Shown: positions 10,690-23,699, counted from the stretch's first letter. The stretch: DNA of 64,000 nucleotides from Platanthera guangdongensis (GCA_039583875.1 CM077151.1:26775940-26839939); one strand, 5' to 3'. The notes: a model not told the origin generated them from the sequence alone. Made by a program: numbers and translations.

Positions 10690-13091
10690 AAATGTACCTG
10701 TACAATGACTTTGGACAGTAGTTCCTTGGAAACAACATTTTTTGTATATGTACCTGACTGTTTTGCTATAGAACCATCCTTTACTAAAACCTTGGTACTT
10801 GTCGCATTGACTCCTCTTGATAAAGCCACATAAAGCTGACCATGAGTGAAAACAGGAGAGGGCAAGTACATGTCAATCTGCTTAATTGTTTGTCCTTGAG
10901 ATTTGTTTATCGTAATTGCAAAACTTAAACGAATTGGAAACTATTTTCGTGTTAATTCAAAAGGCATATTGAAATCTCCCGCATGCTTCAGTGGTATGCG
11001 GGGAAGGAACACTGACTTTCCTTTATGATGTCCACTGAGTATTTCAGCTTCAATCATATTTTTTGAGAAATGACGGCAAAGAAGACGTGAACCATTGCAT
11101 AGGCCGATTCGTGGATTTAAATTGCGCAACAGCATTATGGGGGCGCCTATTTTCAAAGATAGTTTATGTGGTGCTAGAGTGTCTGGTGATATGCTATTCA
11201 AAAATTCCTGTGGGTATAAATTCAATCTGTCATCATCAACTGAATCAAAAGAATAGTATGTAATTTCATGTTCATGGAGTAATTTGAGGCACTTCTCATT
11301 TAACATAGAAACATCCTCATTTAATGGAGTGAGCAATGCTCTATCTTCCCAATAAGCAAAGTTAGTAGCTGCGGACGTAATATCAGAGAATACACTGTTG
11401 GTCAATACAGTGAGTGAATGTTCTCCTTCCCATGGAATAATCATTGACAACGGAAGCTGAATCATATCATTATCATATGTTTGTTCGTCACCATTTCCGA
11501 TCCGAAGCAGGAATTCTGAGAACTGCTGATCATCAAGAGCACGCATATTTTCAGATAATGAAATTAACTGTACAGTTGACCATAAAGGTGAGGTAACTAT
11601 GTTGGAATTGATCGTTTGGAACTTAGTGTCATTCACAACAACTGGTGGAATTTGACGAAAATCTCCTCCCATAATGATAACTTTACCACCGAAAGGTTGT
11701 GTGCTGTTTAGAACATCTCGAAATGATCGATCAACAGCTTCAAATACATGTTTGTGTGACATTGGAGCCTCATCCCACAGAATAACTGAGCAATGTTGTA
11801 TCAGTTTATGCATCTTAGAATGTTTGTCAAATTTACAAAATGAACCAGCTTCCACAGGAATTGGAATTTTAAATCGTAGATGTGCTGTAGTGCCACCTGG
11901 AAGAAGAGTTGCAGCAATTCCTGATGATGCAGTTGCAAGCACAATATGACCATTATGACGTAAATGAGCAAGTAACACTTTATATAGGAAAGTCTTTCCA
12001 CTGCCTCCAGGACCATCTATGAAGAAAATACCTCCATTACGATGTCTAACAGCTTGCATAACAGTATGAAAAGCATAACATTGATCATGATTTAACAATG
12101 ACACCGAGTTTAAATCTGTATATGAGATGGGTATCGACAATTCATCTTCAACTAAGATCGATACATTGTGAAGATTTTGGAACACTGAGGACATTTGAGG
12201 AATATCAAATTGTGTAATACTCTTGCTATGTTGCTGGAGAGTATAATCTATTTCATGAAGGAGCTTGTTCATGACATATATATCATTCATCAAACCGTCG
12301 GAGACGTAATCTTCAGACATCGCAGTATAGTTATCATTCCATAATTGTCTAACTTCAGTTGGGTTGCAGTATAACAAAATTGTTGTGAATAAATTCCGTA
12401 ATGCTTGCGGTAGCTGAAATTCTCGTGCTTCACGCATACAGTTATGTAGATTGTTGTCATGTTCGAGCAGACCATAGTGTTCAGCAGCTTCTTTAAACGT
12501 CGAGTACATAATGTTATTGACTGTGAGCAGATGTTCAAAGGATTTTGGAGCTCGAATATGATACAACAGAATTCGTAAATAAAATCTTTCACCTTCAGAA
12601 GGATGTACTGAGTACATTCGACCAATAACTTTTTGACGTCGTCTTCGTTGACTCCAAGTTTTGGATGTCTGATTCCAGGTGTAATGTTTTAGAAACTCTG
12701 TATACAGATACTTGTGATGTTCTTGTTCTGTGGCGTAAACACGAAAAAATTCAGTCAACATTGTGCGAGAATTTCGTTCATTTGCTAGAAGATTCTCAAC
12801 TAAATCAGTGGTGCGAAAATGCACCTGATGCTTATTCGGCAAATGAATTTGTAAACGAATAACTGATGGATATGTTTGGTACATCGAGAACTTGAATATC
12901 TTCCAAAATGCTTCTTGGGGACATATCCATCGACCATTTACATATTGAGCAAGTTCATTATGATCTGATAAAGGTTGAACTTGAAATGCAACTGAATCAG
13001 GACCTTTATGGATATATTTATATAGATATTTTATACTTTTGATACTACTGCATATTTCTACATTAATATGACAATCATATTTCAGCAGAAG
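10690..13091 (-). pseudogene. Helitron RepHel helicase domain (Pif1-like), interrupted
   Basis: The minus-strand reading frame encodes a Pif1/RecD-type SF1B helicase: Walker A GPGGSGKT, Walker B ILWDEAPMS, then GGDFRQIPPVV, NINSQGQT-type motif seen as NKSQGQT, and GQLYVALSRG near the end. The stretch before the first Met (about 12885-13091), with INVEICSSIKSIKYLYKYI, is the usual Rep-helicase linker, so the protein does not start at 12884. A TAG at 10941-10943 interrupts between FELTRK and FPIRLS, where relatives have Gln, so one C-to-T change explains it. The frame then continues to about 10690, where a donor-like GTACAT follows. The enzyme would unwind DNA during rolling-circle-like transposition. 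Confidence 0.85.
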
Positions 13092-13797
13092 TCATGTGTT
13101 ATATGGAACGATCCATCGATTGTCAATAGCAAAATCTTCTGCACGCCGGAGTATAAATGATCTTCCATTATTACGGCGCTTGTATATTGGGTAGGAGTCT
13201 AATCCTTGCAAAGTTGTCTCAGCAAAATTTTTTGGATAACCTTTTTTACAAACACCATTTTTCATGCATGGTGCATGAGAATTTACAGGTGCACATGGGT
13301 CATGAATCATATAACGCACAACTGCATTATACAATTCGGGTTCATGCTCAATATGAGGAATCTCTGCTCGAACAATCTTATCATAATCATCTGGAGTGTT
13401 CACTTTATCACGCGCATCAAATATAACCAGCATATGAACGTGCGGTAAATCTCTTTTTTGGAATTCTATTACATGAACATGGCTAACTGTTCTGCCCAAA
13501 ACGTTTTTGTGGAAAATATCTTTTTTTTAATTTCTCATATTTAGCATGAAATATTCGAGATACTACATCTGGACGGTCTTGCGGTGTTTGTCCAGCATAG
13601 AGCGCATCGGTGATTTCTTGCCAAGAAGTGTTGCATGTCATTGTTAGGAATATATCGGGTCTACCGTAATGTTGAACAACGGCCATTGCGTCTTGATAAC
13701 GCTGGTACATGTCGCGAGGACTTCCAACAAAAGATGATGGCAATATGACGTGTTGACCAATATTTGATGTAATGTGAGCACATTGTGTAAATGTATC
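13092..13797 (-). pseudogene. Helitron RepHel HUH endonuclease (Rep) domain, frameshifted
   Basis: The first part (13797-13520) has ILPSSFVGSPRDMYQRYQDA and DIFLTMTCN, the Helitron-like N-terminal core. The second part has the HUH motif in RDLPHVHMLVIF and continues to NRWIVPY. The two parts are in different frames, and the shift maps to an 8-base A run (13521-13528). A TGA at 13092-13094 separates this part from the helicase linker. HUH enzymes nick DNA and form a 5' phosphotyrosine link. The tyrosine pair that should follow further downstream is hard to place in the broken frame. Confidence 0.8.
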
Positions 13798-13853
13798 AGA
13801 TTAAAAAAAGCAACATGAGAATCATATCAGAATAAAATACAATGTGTACAAAC

Positions 13854-16073
13854 CTGCACTATGTTCTCCGGCATTGAGACAGTCTTGTAAGCCGTTGTAC
13901 AGTTCAGAGCGGATGGTTTTTTGTTTATTTTTTATCCAACGAAGTTTTTGAGTTTCAATTTTAATGTAGTTATCAACAACGTATTGCTGCAGTAGACGAC
14001 ATCCATGTAACAGTAATGATAAAGGTGGCTGACGATCCTAAAGTAAAAGCATTATGAGGTCAAATATCATAACAGCAAAAGCAGCATTTGTGGACATAAT
14101 GATATGTATTTACATATAACCTGAAGTATGTACGAATAGTAGTCGCAATAGCTAACATGCAAATTATTCAAGCATTTGTACTCAGCTAACCAACCGTATG
14201 TATCATATGGAAGGAGCAACGGATATTGAAGTGGGTCATAGTAACCAGCATATTCTTGAACATTAACCAGCTGACCTTCAATTGTTTCAACAATGATATG
14301 TCGTTCATTTGCCTCGCAGTAGTTTTCCTAACCAACAATTATAGCAGCTACCTGCGATGCAGATGGTAATGTATATTGTGGGCCGAAAGCAGGCGTGGCC
14401 TTTATCATAAGTCTGCATATGTTTATATCCTCATGTTGAGAAATATGTCTGAACATTAATACGAAGGGATTATATGTATCCAAAATGTCTTTTATTTTCT
14501 CAAGCAATGCACGGTCTAGCTCGGTATTTTCTTGCAAACGATAATCTATCTCATGTTCAGTACCATATATATATAGCTGAATGTACCTAGGACGTGAGTT
14601 TGCAGCAGGCAAAAGAGAACCAATTCGGTGATATATTGATCCATGTGCGCGAAATGTGTATACTGCATGTTGATCAGATGCCAAAGACGCATCTAAAACC
14701 ATGCCCATCAAAGTGAAAGAGAAAACATGGTTATATGATCGAATATATCTTCGGAAGTGACGGCTTTCAGCAGAGTTACTAATGAATAAACTATAAAGCT
14801 CTGGTGGAACAGGTATAGCTGGAATTTGAATCCTTCCATTGTTGCAACACATCGTTTGTGTTTCACCATCGAACAACTTAGCATTGTAATATTTACAGAA
14901 GTGAGGAAGTGGTAATTGTAAGTATACAATTTGGTTCGGTGTATTACAAATGCGTGCAACATTGTGATTTCGAAGACGGCGCGGCCTCACAGGAGCAGTA
15001 ACATCAGAGGAGCTTTTATTTGTGTCCTCATGTTGTGAATTCAGTGGCGGTGAATTTTCTGTAAGACAAATAGTATTCTAATATTATCAGGTATATACAG
15101 TAATAGCAAAATGTGCGTGTCACATATGTCGATACTATAATAGTAGAAAAGTTACCATGTGGACGCATGTGATGAACGGAATTTTCTTGTACTAAATGAC
15201 TTGCAGGTTGTTCTATGTTTACAACTGCTGTCGTCGGAACATGCAGATGCGACGATGTTTCAGCAGTAATAGGTGTAGTAATATGCTCAGATGAGTGGGA
15301 GGGCACGAATAAGAGGTTGTACGCAGACAGGGGTGCACTGCATGGTTGCACTGTCGATGATTCTCCAAGTTGAGGGCGTCGGTCAGCATGAAGCGATGAA
15401 TAACATGGTATTGATGTCAATGAATATCTATGTACAACACCGTTATCTGTACTTGTAACTTTGAAATAAAAAAACATATTGTTGTTACACAATGTAAATG
15501 TATTGATGAGCATATCATAACGACAATATATAGAATGTAATTGTTACCCCAAGTCATGTTTGCATGTGAAGCATTGCTGTGCAAAGATGGGTGATGTGTA
15601 CTTCTTTGACCGAGCGATGCAGAAGTGCAGTGGACCGTGGATGACTGCTGTGGCAATATGGAACATTGACGGGGTAATTGATGGCGTCGTCTTTGAGCAG
15701 CAGCATGTTTCATCGTGCGTTCATGTGCTCTTTGTGTTTCTGTCATATGTGAACGTCTTGCCCTTTGGAAAGAACGATTGTGTGCTCGTTGAGACGCACG
15801 TTGTTCGGTAGACATCATAGAACTTCTTCTCTGTGAACGTTCTCGATTGGAAGCTCGTTCAATAGCACGTTCTGAATCTGGCATATGCGCATTCCGTAAT
15901 GATGTGTCTGAGTAGTTATGCAGTTCATGAAATCCACCTTCTTCAATGTGAATAGAGAGACACGGAGTATGACCATGATGTTGAAGCTGGTGAGCGGGCA
16001 TAGAGAGAGCTTCAGCACAAACATCAGATTGAGCAGATGCATGTACGTCCACTATGTTGTTGTTGCATTCCAT
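13854..16073 (-). pseudogene. Helitron RepHel N-terminal exons
   Basis: Four exons join in frame with good splice sites: 15548-16073 (start ATG at 16071-16073), 15156-15458, 14121-15058 and 13854-14037. Exon 1 has an Arg/Ser/Gln-rich repeat (RASQRAHNRS, QRARRSHMTETQRAHERT) typical of plant Helitron transposase N-termini. Exon 3 has CCNNGRIQIP, FISNSAESRHFR and SQHEDINI, matching the conserved pre-Rep region. A TAG at 14328-14330 interrupts exon 3 before ENYCEANERH. The acceptor expected near 13800 before exon 5 has no AG, so that splice is probably lost. Confidence 0.75.
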
Positions 16074-17356
16074 ATCTATAAATGTGTACATGCAAATTTT
16101 AGGAGTGTAATCATTAACAAACGAATCAGTGTGACAAACGTACATTGTACTATGATGAAGAATTAATGTATATTATGTGAAATTTAATACGTTGAGGAAA
16201 TATTTTTTTACGTATTTTTTATATGAAAAGGTTGTACGTTTGTACAACTGAGATGACAAATGGTGTATTTGTCTAATAAGATAATGATTATAGTACAAAA
16301 ACGTGTTTATTATGTTCTATGTACGTATCATAAGAGTACAGAAATTAGTGTGAGTACATAAAAATAAAATCATTACTGTGAAATATGATGTAATACGATG
16401 AAATGTGGAGCGGACATGTAAATAAAAGGAACATAACATAAAGTGTACATATGTGTTAAGAAATAGTATAAAAAATATGCAACAAATATGTATATGAGTC
16501 TGTCTCAATTTACTATTTACTTTTAATACGGTAGTTCAACAGTCAGATGCGATATATTTTAGGTAGTTCTACACTGCTAAGTATTCACAGAGAATGGGCA
16601 AGATTTATGGCAGTCATTAAGTAGGAGCAGTGGAGGAGGTAAAAGAGCAGGGGTGAGGCAATAAATGAGAGTACAAATGAGGAAAGAGTGCAAGTTCGAA
16701 ATTGCTGTATATGTGTGTTTACGTATTGAAGCAACATACTATTATTACCTATGAGGTTCTATGTAGGAGATATGAGAATCGGGAGCGGCGCATGAGATTT
16801 GCGTTAGTAATTGTCACGTGGCAAATATAGTAATGATGTAGGAATGTACTCATCATTGTGACGATGAGACAAAGTGAACACAGTGTTCATGTTTGTACTC
16901 TGTGTGGAGTGGAGAGAGTAATTATGGTTTTTTTTCCGGCAAATTTAATCAGAGATGTATTTATGTTTCCAAAGAGGATCATCACTGAACGTGAGCTGTT
17001 CCACGTAGCATTGAAAGCAGACCCTTATGAAATGGAGGTTTTGTAGAGGACATCATGATTTGAAATGAGACAGTTGTCCGCGTTCGTACAATTGAGGATG
17101 CAATCTTTGTATCGTGGTACATGTAATTATTGTAAAAGCTGAGGATAGTGAGCACAGATGATTCATTTTCTGTGCGCAATGTTAACATGCCCAAAGAAGT
17201 GAAATGTATATGGTTTTCAAAGATGTTTGTATTAACCATGAGTAAACGCGTACATTTTTTGCAATATTTACAACTATGAACTGCTATATATTATGATTAC
17301 AAAAACATAATATCAACTCTCATGGAGATTCTACACAGAAGAGGTGAGGTAGTTGG
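16074..17356. other. Helitron interior upstream of RepHel, no gene seen
   Basis: AT-rich sequence with many TACGT/GTACAT words and no supportable ORF. It probably holds the RepHel promoter, but I cannot name a specific site. Confidence 0.4.
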
Positions 17357-17853
17357 CTAAGGTTTCCCGTTAAAGAATTCAGGTCTAACATCAAATAGTG
17401 TCAGTTCACGAACAGAGATCTTATGCCCGTCAATGATGTGGTTGGACATAGTTACCGCAGCTTGCCTCATAGTTTTCTCATCAGTAAAAATGACCTCACC
17501 CGTGCCAACTGACTGTCCCTTTGTGTCCACGTCAGCCTTCAATAGTAAAAATATGTAGTAGTATTTATTTATGAAACAAAGATGTACGTATATAATGCAT
17601 GATCAAAGTTGTAGTTCCGTACAGTGGCATAAAGAAAGCCCGACAGTAATTCGAATTCGGACTTTAACACTTCAGTAGTTGTGCAAAAGTTAAGGTTCCC
17701 AATTAAAAGGGCGAAGTAGTAGTAATCACGCATCTCGGGTGGCATAGCGCCAGTGTACTCGAGCTCATTGTTCATGAACAGAACATTATTCTTCTGCGTG
17801 ATGGATGACGAAGATGCTGACCCAGACATCTCAATTTTTTCTGTTGAAGTCAA
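17357..17853 (-). pseudogene. Captured RRM-domain gene fragment
   Basis: Two minus-strand segments separated by a short AT-rich stretch encode the halves of a decayed RRM. The upstream half (17853-17590) has YFALLIGNLNFCTTTEVLKS, like the RNP2/beta1 start of plant RRM proteins. The downstream half (17542-17357) has GTGEVIFTDEKTMRQAAV and IDGHKISV, like the RNP1-to-beta4 end. The acceptor and donor between them are plausible. RNP1 aromatic residues are partly lost. I infer a host RNA-binding protein gene captured by the Helitron, unrelated in position to the RBP gene at 1825-3367. Confidence 0.5.
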
Positions 17854-20340
17854 ATTGCGTATCAGGGACGAAACACCTGGCTACGAACAATGGTAACGTG
17901 TAATGTATACTAACATTCAATTACTGTCAGTGTATAACACACTCTTACGCACATGTGAATATGGGTTATTTTTTTTTATTCTTGTGAGATGTGGAAGATG
18001 AACCAGTATGAATGTGAGTGTGGTTTACATGCAACGAAAATGCTAGTGTACAGGTTGATGCAAGTGCAGTCAAATAGGAAATGCACACGGAAATTTATAC
18101 GTAAATGAAAATCAGAGAGCATATCAGAAATAACAGGAAAATTTTTGCTCAATGGAAACAAAATTTGTGTTCACATCGGGTTGTGATTGTGGATTTACGA
18201 TTTCCAATTTATAAGTCGTAGCAGCTTTCAAATTTCGGAATGCAGTGTTTGCATACCTGCATTCATGAGAAGAGGTGGAGTAAAGTAGTGCATGATTTAA
18301 AGAGAAGATGTGTTTGAGAACATGCGGAAGAAACCAAAAAGGAGATGGACTGGTAGGTTGGAAAAGCAGGAAGCTAAAACAACAGTAGCCCGAGAGGGCT
18401 CTATCGTCGAAAATGTGATATTGAGGAGTCGATGTTGAGGTTCTGTGGTCGAGGAAGTTGTTCAGGGGGTTGATTGGGAGGGCAACATCAACTATTCCCG
18501 AGAAAAAAGCATTTTTCAAATATCGCAACTGTGGCTTGCTCGAAAAAGAGCAAGCACATTTGTCAATTTTGATTGGATTGTGCAAGCAACACTGTAACGG
18601 CAAATTGTTCAAAGGGAAAAACCTTGAAAGTGGGGTTCGACTCTGAAGTTTATGTCTTGAAACTAAAAATAGATCAATGACGTGCATTATCGGGGCGTTC
18701 GTCGCTGGACCGACGGTCAGTGATGCACGATGCATGGCTAATGAGGGATAAGCAGAGTAAGGAACTTGTGGCGTGCAAAAATTGAGAGAGTGGAGAATGT
18801 TCTTTCACTGATTTTTTGGTGGAGCCTAGCAGCCTATTTCGGATTTTCTGTTGAACTTTTTTCGCGCTGTAGTTACATTGAATCTCATATAGAAAGATTG
18901 GAATCCGTCTGCAGAAACATAATGAGTAGAAGGAATTACCAGAGGAGAACCCGCCTCCAAGAGTATGGATCAAATTGGTTCTTCATTAGAAGGCACAATT
19001 ACTGGGGCAAGCTTGCTCGTCCTGACACCGTGGCGGAGCCAAGGGCATCAGTCGCACATCCACCCCGCATATCCTCATTGGCCTGGAAGGATTGTACGTG
19101 TACCTTTTCCCACTCTCATGTACATTTCGCTATTGTCGGCGCACTTTCATTTTCGTCGTTCTGGGGATTTGAACTGAGGTTTTGGGAATTTTGATTTGTG
19201 AAATCATCATGGTTGATGTGTATGGTTATTTAAGGGTGAAATTACAGGAGTAATTTTTTTGGAAGTTCACTGTACTGGTTGACAAAGTGTAGGTTTTTGG
19301 CGTAAGTAGCAAACGCTGCGTGTTTATTTCTAATGGTCGGAGATCAGAGGAGTATACGTTCTGTTTAGGACAGGTGTGGCAGTTAGAGAAGTTCTATTTT
19401 CATCGTCACATGCTAAACACTAACTCCCCATACAGTTGTTTAGAAAAAATCAAATTAGGTTTTCGTGTGTTCATAATTTTTTCTTGGAGGCTAATTTAAA
19501 AAGAGGACAAATTCAAAAACTTCAGAACAATGTAATTAAAGATCTTTAAGGTTGACTCTTAAGTCCACACGAAGGGAGGAATTTGTCACCTTGATTTAGT
19601 GCCTTAAGAACTGACGGACTGATCGCAAGGGAAGGAGCACAGGCAGTCACTTCAGAGTGAGAGGATTTCCAATCTGCCATTTAGTACATACAGGAGTAAT
19701 CAAATAATTGAAAGATGATCAACTGAATGGGAATTTTGCAGTGAATGCGATGTGAGAAAATGCATAAGGTATGAAGACATTGTAATAAATGTACAGTGCA
19801 TTGCAAATTTCAAAGCATGCAGCGATAATGTTGTACCAGTTAGCACCCGAGCTTCTTGAAGATGTTTTGATCTAATATTATTCGACAGTGGAATTTCAAA
19901 TCATGTTGATTTTATTTTGTAAGAAGTACGTTTTTGACATGCAAATGTTATTCGGAAGGGGAAGCATACAGTTTGTCGTGAGAAACATAACCGCCTTTTC
20001 AATGTGACCAAAGTTGTGTAGAGTTCAGCCAATCATTTATGAAAGTAGAGAGCATGGACTGTTCGTAGTAAATGGCACATCGTTTTCGTCCGCTCTATCT
20101 TTGAGGTAGTATTTATTAATTGTAATAAAGTGAACCGGCGAAGTAAATACTATAAGCCTTTGATGAATTGGTGCATTGGCAAACCTTCACAGAAGGAACA
20201 TGATGTTTATAACAGCAGTTTGTTAAAAGATTGAATGCAGTTTGAGTTAGCGATTACTATAGGAAACACATATACGGGGAGTATATCTATTGTAATTATA
20301 GCAGATTATAATGAGAGGAATGAGCAGTGCTTGTTAGCGG
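17854..20340. other. Helitron interior, no recognisable gene
   Basis: The only long ORFs (about 200 codons at 18124-18735 and about 140 at 18766-19194, on opposite strands) have no family resemblance or domain features that I recognise. Part of 18700-19180 is less AT-rich and may be captured host DNA of unknown origin. Confidence 0.4.
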
Positions 20341-20344
20341 TAAA

Positions 20345-20575
20345 CTAATATATGCCTCAATGTTGAGTACGTGAGACATATTCCACCAAAAAAAGAAAAC
20401 CGTACAACAATGTATCCAAAAATGACCGTAATTTACAGTGTTTTTATGATAGCTCAACTAATATATGATTGAATGTGGAGTAAGTGAGACATATTCCACC
20501 ATAAACAAATAGACCGTGCTGCAATGTATCAAAAAATGGCATTAATTTACAGTGGTTTTCTGATAGCTCAAAGAA
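20345..20575. repeat. Two tandem copies of a ~105-bp repeat
   Basis: Both copies run CTAATATATG ... GTGAGACATATTCCACCA ... CAATGTATC ... AATTTACAGTG ... TGATAGCTCA, starting near 20346 and 20459. They are diverged by point changes and small indels. Confidence 0.7.
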
Positions 20576-20807
20576 GAAATTGTACGACTATCTGTAGGCA
20601 TGAATCGGGAGGAGCAAAACAATGTTGTACGCAAAAGCAGAGAAGAAAGTAGAGAATTACATAGTTGTAGTGGCGCGGTGGAGGAACAGCAGGTGTGGCG
20701 CTTTAAAAATAAGTGAATGCTATGTTCAAATTTATTTTGAAAATATGCAAATCATTTTAATAAGTAGTAATTAGAAATGCAAAAATAAACATTCAAAGTT
20801 AAAGATA

Positions 20808-21480
20808 GATATGGGCAAATTAATCCAAAAAAATAAAAATTATAATGCAAATTCTCAGAATTAGTGTCCTCAACCTTCGAGGTCTATCTCTTAAAACGGT
20901 TCTATAATTGAAGCTATAAAACTCATGAAATTTTTGTAATGAAGTTGTGAAACTTACAATATTACACTCCCAAACTATCCATCAATAAGTCACTAACATT
21001 TTCGATTTAATGTGTTTATCTTATGCAGTTTTGTCCACTGCTCTTTTCAGTTTCAAGTTTCATTGAGTGGAGTAAAAGTGAACATTTGAATGAATTGATT
21101 TTGATTTACACTTAGTATTAATAGTCTGATGATTAAAATAGTTTTGTACATAATAGTAATAACCATAAAATAAGATAACGTGGAGTGCAGATAAGATAGA
21201 GTGTGCCCCAATTCATTCTTATGCTAACTATGGCAAGATAGATATGGGGAAATTAATTTGAAAAAATAAAAATTGTAATGAAACTTCTGAGAATTCATAA
21301 AACGGTTGTATAATTGGAGCTATAAAACTCTTGAAATTTTTTTAATAAAGCTGTAAAACTTACAATCGTACACTCCCAAACTATCCATCAATAAGTCACC
21401 AAAATTTTCGAGTTAATGTGTTTATTTTATGCAGTTTTGTCCACTGCTGCTTTCAGATTCAATTTTTTTAATAGACAGAA
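20808..21480. repeat. Direct duplication (~230 bp) inside the Helitron
   Basis: The block AGATAGATATGGG ... GCTATAAAACTC ... CCAAACTATCCATCAATAAG ... TTATGCAGTTTTGTCCACTG occurs at about 20808-21055 and again at about 21236-21470. The copies are in the same orientation, about 430 bp apart. Confidence 0.7.
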
Positions 21481-22430
21481 AAATCAGAGACTAAATTTTT
21501 TGTACAATAACCATTGTAACATTGTGTGGCTATATTTTGTGCTCTTGTCGATCTCAAGTCACCTCAATTGACGAATCGTATTCAATGCCGTATTTTTCAA
21601 TTATATGAAATCAAAAATCATATTTGTGCTGGCAATCAAAGGGCGGATTAAATGATTCTTCGAGAAATAATAGGAATTTTAAAATTGTTCTAGCATTTGG
21701 ATATCGCAGCAAAGCTTGGGTCTCATGGGATATGACCCAAAATTGCTGCTTCTTAAAAATTAGGAGTGTAAACTTAGTCTTAGTATGATCCTAATTAATG
21801 GAAAAAGAAATCACGCTACAGCAGTTTCTCATGGAAAAGGAAATCAAGTTACATCAGTTTCTCATGTAAATTTGCATTTAATTACAGGTATTGAAGAAAT
21901 ATGCAATTACGGCTGCGCTCCGAAGCAGTATTTTTGTGAGTGCGTGTTATGAAATGGTGAACGTATAGTAAATGGGTTTGTGTGGTGGCCGGTTGGGTCT
22001 GAAAATGTGCATAAGAATGGTAGAAAAACAGTTATAATTGGCAGCTCTTAACAATGAATTGCTACAATAGAGTAAAGGTACACCTATCTGTAATGAGCTC
22101 TAAGCTGAATGTGAATGAGATGATATAACATTTCAGTAACTGCCCAATTTGATAAGGCCGCCTGCGTAGTAGTTACAGAAGAATATAGTAAAGGTAGCGG
22201 TATCTATAATGAGCTGTACAAACGAATATGAGGTGGTGTTTTCTACAGAAAACAGTGTAGTTATGGATGAAGGATGAAGGCGAGCAGGAGCAAATAACTG
22301 GAATAACACACGGAAGCAAAAACGGCAGGTGCAGCAACAAAACAGAGAAGAAGTACAGGAAATTACAGAGCTGTGGTGCCGGGGGAAGGAACAACAGCTT
22401 TGGCTCTAACAGAGGCACCTCAGGTAACAG
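21481..22430. other. Helitron 5' region with short duplicated blocks
   Basis: No gene. Small duplications include CAGTTTCTCATG (near 21822 and 21860), AGTAAAGGTA...TATCT.TAATGAGCT (near 22072 and 22188), and an ACAGAGAAGAA...AATTACA block (near 22341) resembling one near 20640. This patchwork is typical of filler DNA gained during Helitron replication. Confidence 0.4.
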
Positions 22431-22439
22431 GGGAGAGGA

Positions 22440-22800
22440 GTGCGGCGAGGGAGATCACGGAGGAAGAGAGAGCAGCGACGGAGGAGATCCGAAGGTTGGG
22501 GGAGATGTAGGCATCGAACAGAGGCGCCGTACGCGGTGGAAGAGGCACGGGGCGGGTGCGGCACGCGGCGGGGGCGGCACGCGGCGGGCGCGGAACGCGG
22601 CGGGTGCGGCACGCGGAAAGAAGGGGGCGTGCCAGGTTGCGGGCGATGCGGCTGCGGATGAGCGGTGCGCCGTCGACGCGCGGACGCAGGTGGAGCGGAG
22701 CGGTGGGGGCGCTGTTCTGCGATTTCGGCCGCCGGACACGCGTGCACGCAGGGGAGAAGCGGTCGGAGGGCAGTTGGGGGATTTCGCGTGACCGACGCCT
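22440..22800. repeat. GC-rich subterminal region with a GCGGCACGCGGCGGG minisatellite
   Basis: At 22555-22620 a unit close to GCGGCACGCGGCGGGG recurs about four times, within a 350-bp GC-rich block next to the Helitron 5' end. Long ORFs in all frames here are a base-composition effect. Confidence 0.55.
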
Positions 22801-22828
22801 CCTGCACCAAAATCCTTATTAATATAGA

Positions 22829-23313
22829 TATATATCTAGAAGTATCAAACTGATCGCGCACTAGGGGACCTAAAAACAATGTTAAAATAATAGAAATTGA
22901 AACAAGTAGCCCCAGCGCGCACAATGATGCTTTGGACGCACAGTGCAACCCGGCCTGAAATACAATTACAAGTATTTAATGTGTTTTCCTTAATATATAC
23001 TAGAAACTATAACTTTATCCCACGATGTGGGACTAAATTTGAGGAAGACTTTATTATAAATTTTAAAAAAAACAAAAAGTGGCGTGCAATGTGAGGCTCA
23101 ATCCACCGACCACCTGTTTTTCAATCATGTGCATTAACCATTAAACCATGATACTTTCACATTCTAATCTATGCGTCGTTGATATATGTACTAATAAAAT
23201 TGTTTTATTAAGTTAAATATCTTATTTTTTTGTACGCACATTTAGAAATACCTTTTTTGTTTTCTTTAAGTTAAATAATTTTTTTTTATTTATACTACTA
23301 TTATTTATAATCG
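22829..23313. other. Spacer between Helitrons, no gene
   Basis: AT-rich spacer. It contains CCCACGATGTGGGACTAAAT, an LTR-like motif, and no ORF with support. It may include the body of the plus-strand Helitron whose 3' end lies at 23314-23448, but I could not place the 5' end. Confidence 0.35.
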
Positions 23314-23553
<240 letters not shown>

Positions 23554-23699
23554 TTATTATATAATACAATAGTCATATTTGGATCACACCATGAAAAGCA
23601 TCGGGACCGTCCGATCTCCAAGAAATGAATTCTGGCCATTGGATTCATCAAGTGTGGCCTGCAATTAAAAAAATCCCCAAAGCTGTTACTGTTCATCCA

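Larger units (their letters stand above)
8056..22828 (-). mobile_element. Large, formerly autonomous Helitron (about 14.8 kb)
   Basis: On the minus strand the element starts A|TCTATATTAATAAGG at 22828. It ends near 8056 with a hairpin (GCACGGGC-GTA-GCCCGTGC) followed by GAAGATGCTA. Helitrons have 5' TC, a 3' hairpin about 10 bases before a CTRR end, and insert between A and T without target duplication. The end here reads CTAT rather than a perfect CTRR. Inside lie the RepHel exons (10690-16073), captured RRM-like fragments, two unassigned exons and several internal duplications. TA-rich sequence lies at both ends. Stops and a frameshift in the transposase show it is no longer autonomous. Confidence 0.8.

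Noticed and set aside
15560..15811. Plus-strand ORFs opposite the Helitron N-terminal exons
   Set aside because: The minus strand has spliced, family-like coding sequence here; the plus-strand frames show no domain.
18124..19194. ORFs of 142 and 203 codons on opposite strands in the Helitron
   Set aside because: No domain, splice support or family resemblance could be seen. They remain possible captured sequence but do not support a gene call.
23080..23165. Possible tRNA gene
   Set aside because: CAACC/ACCATTAAACCATG resembles parts of a tRNA complement, but no complete cloverleaf with proper A and B boxes could be drawn.
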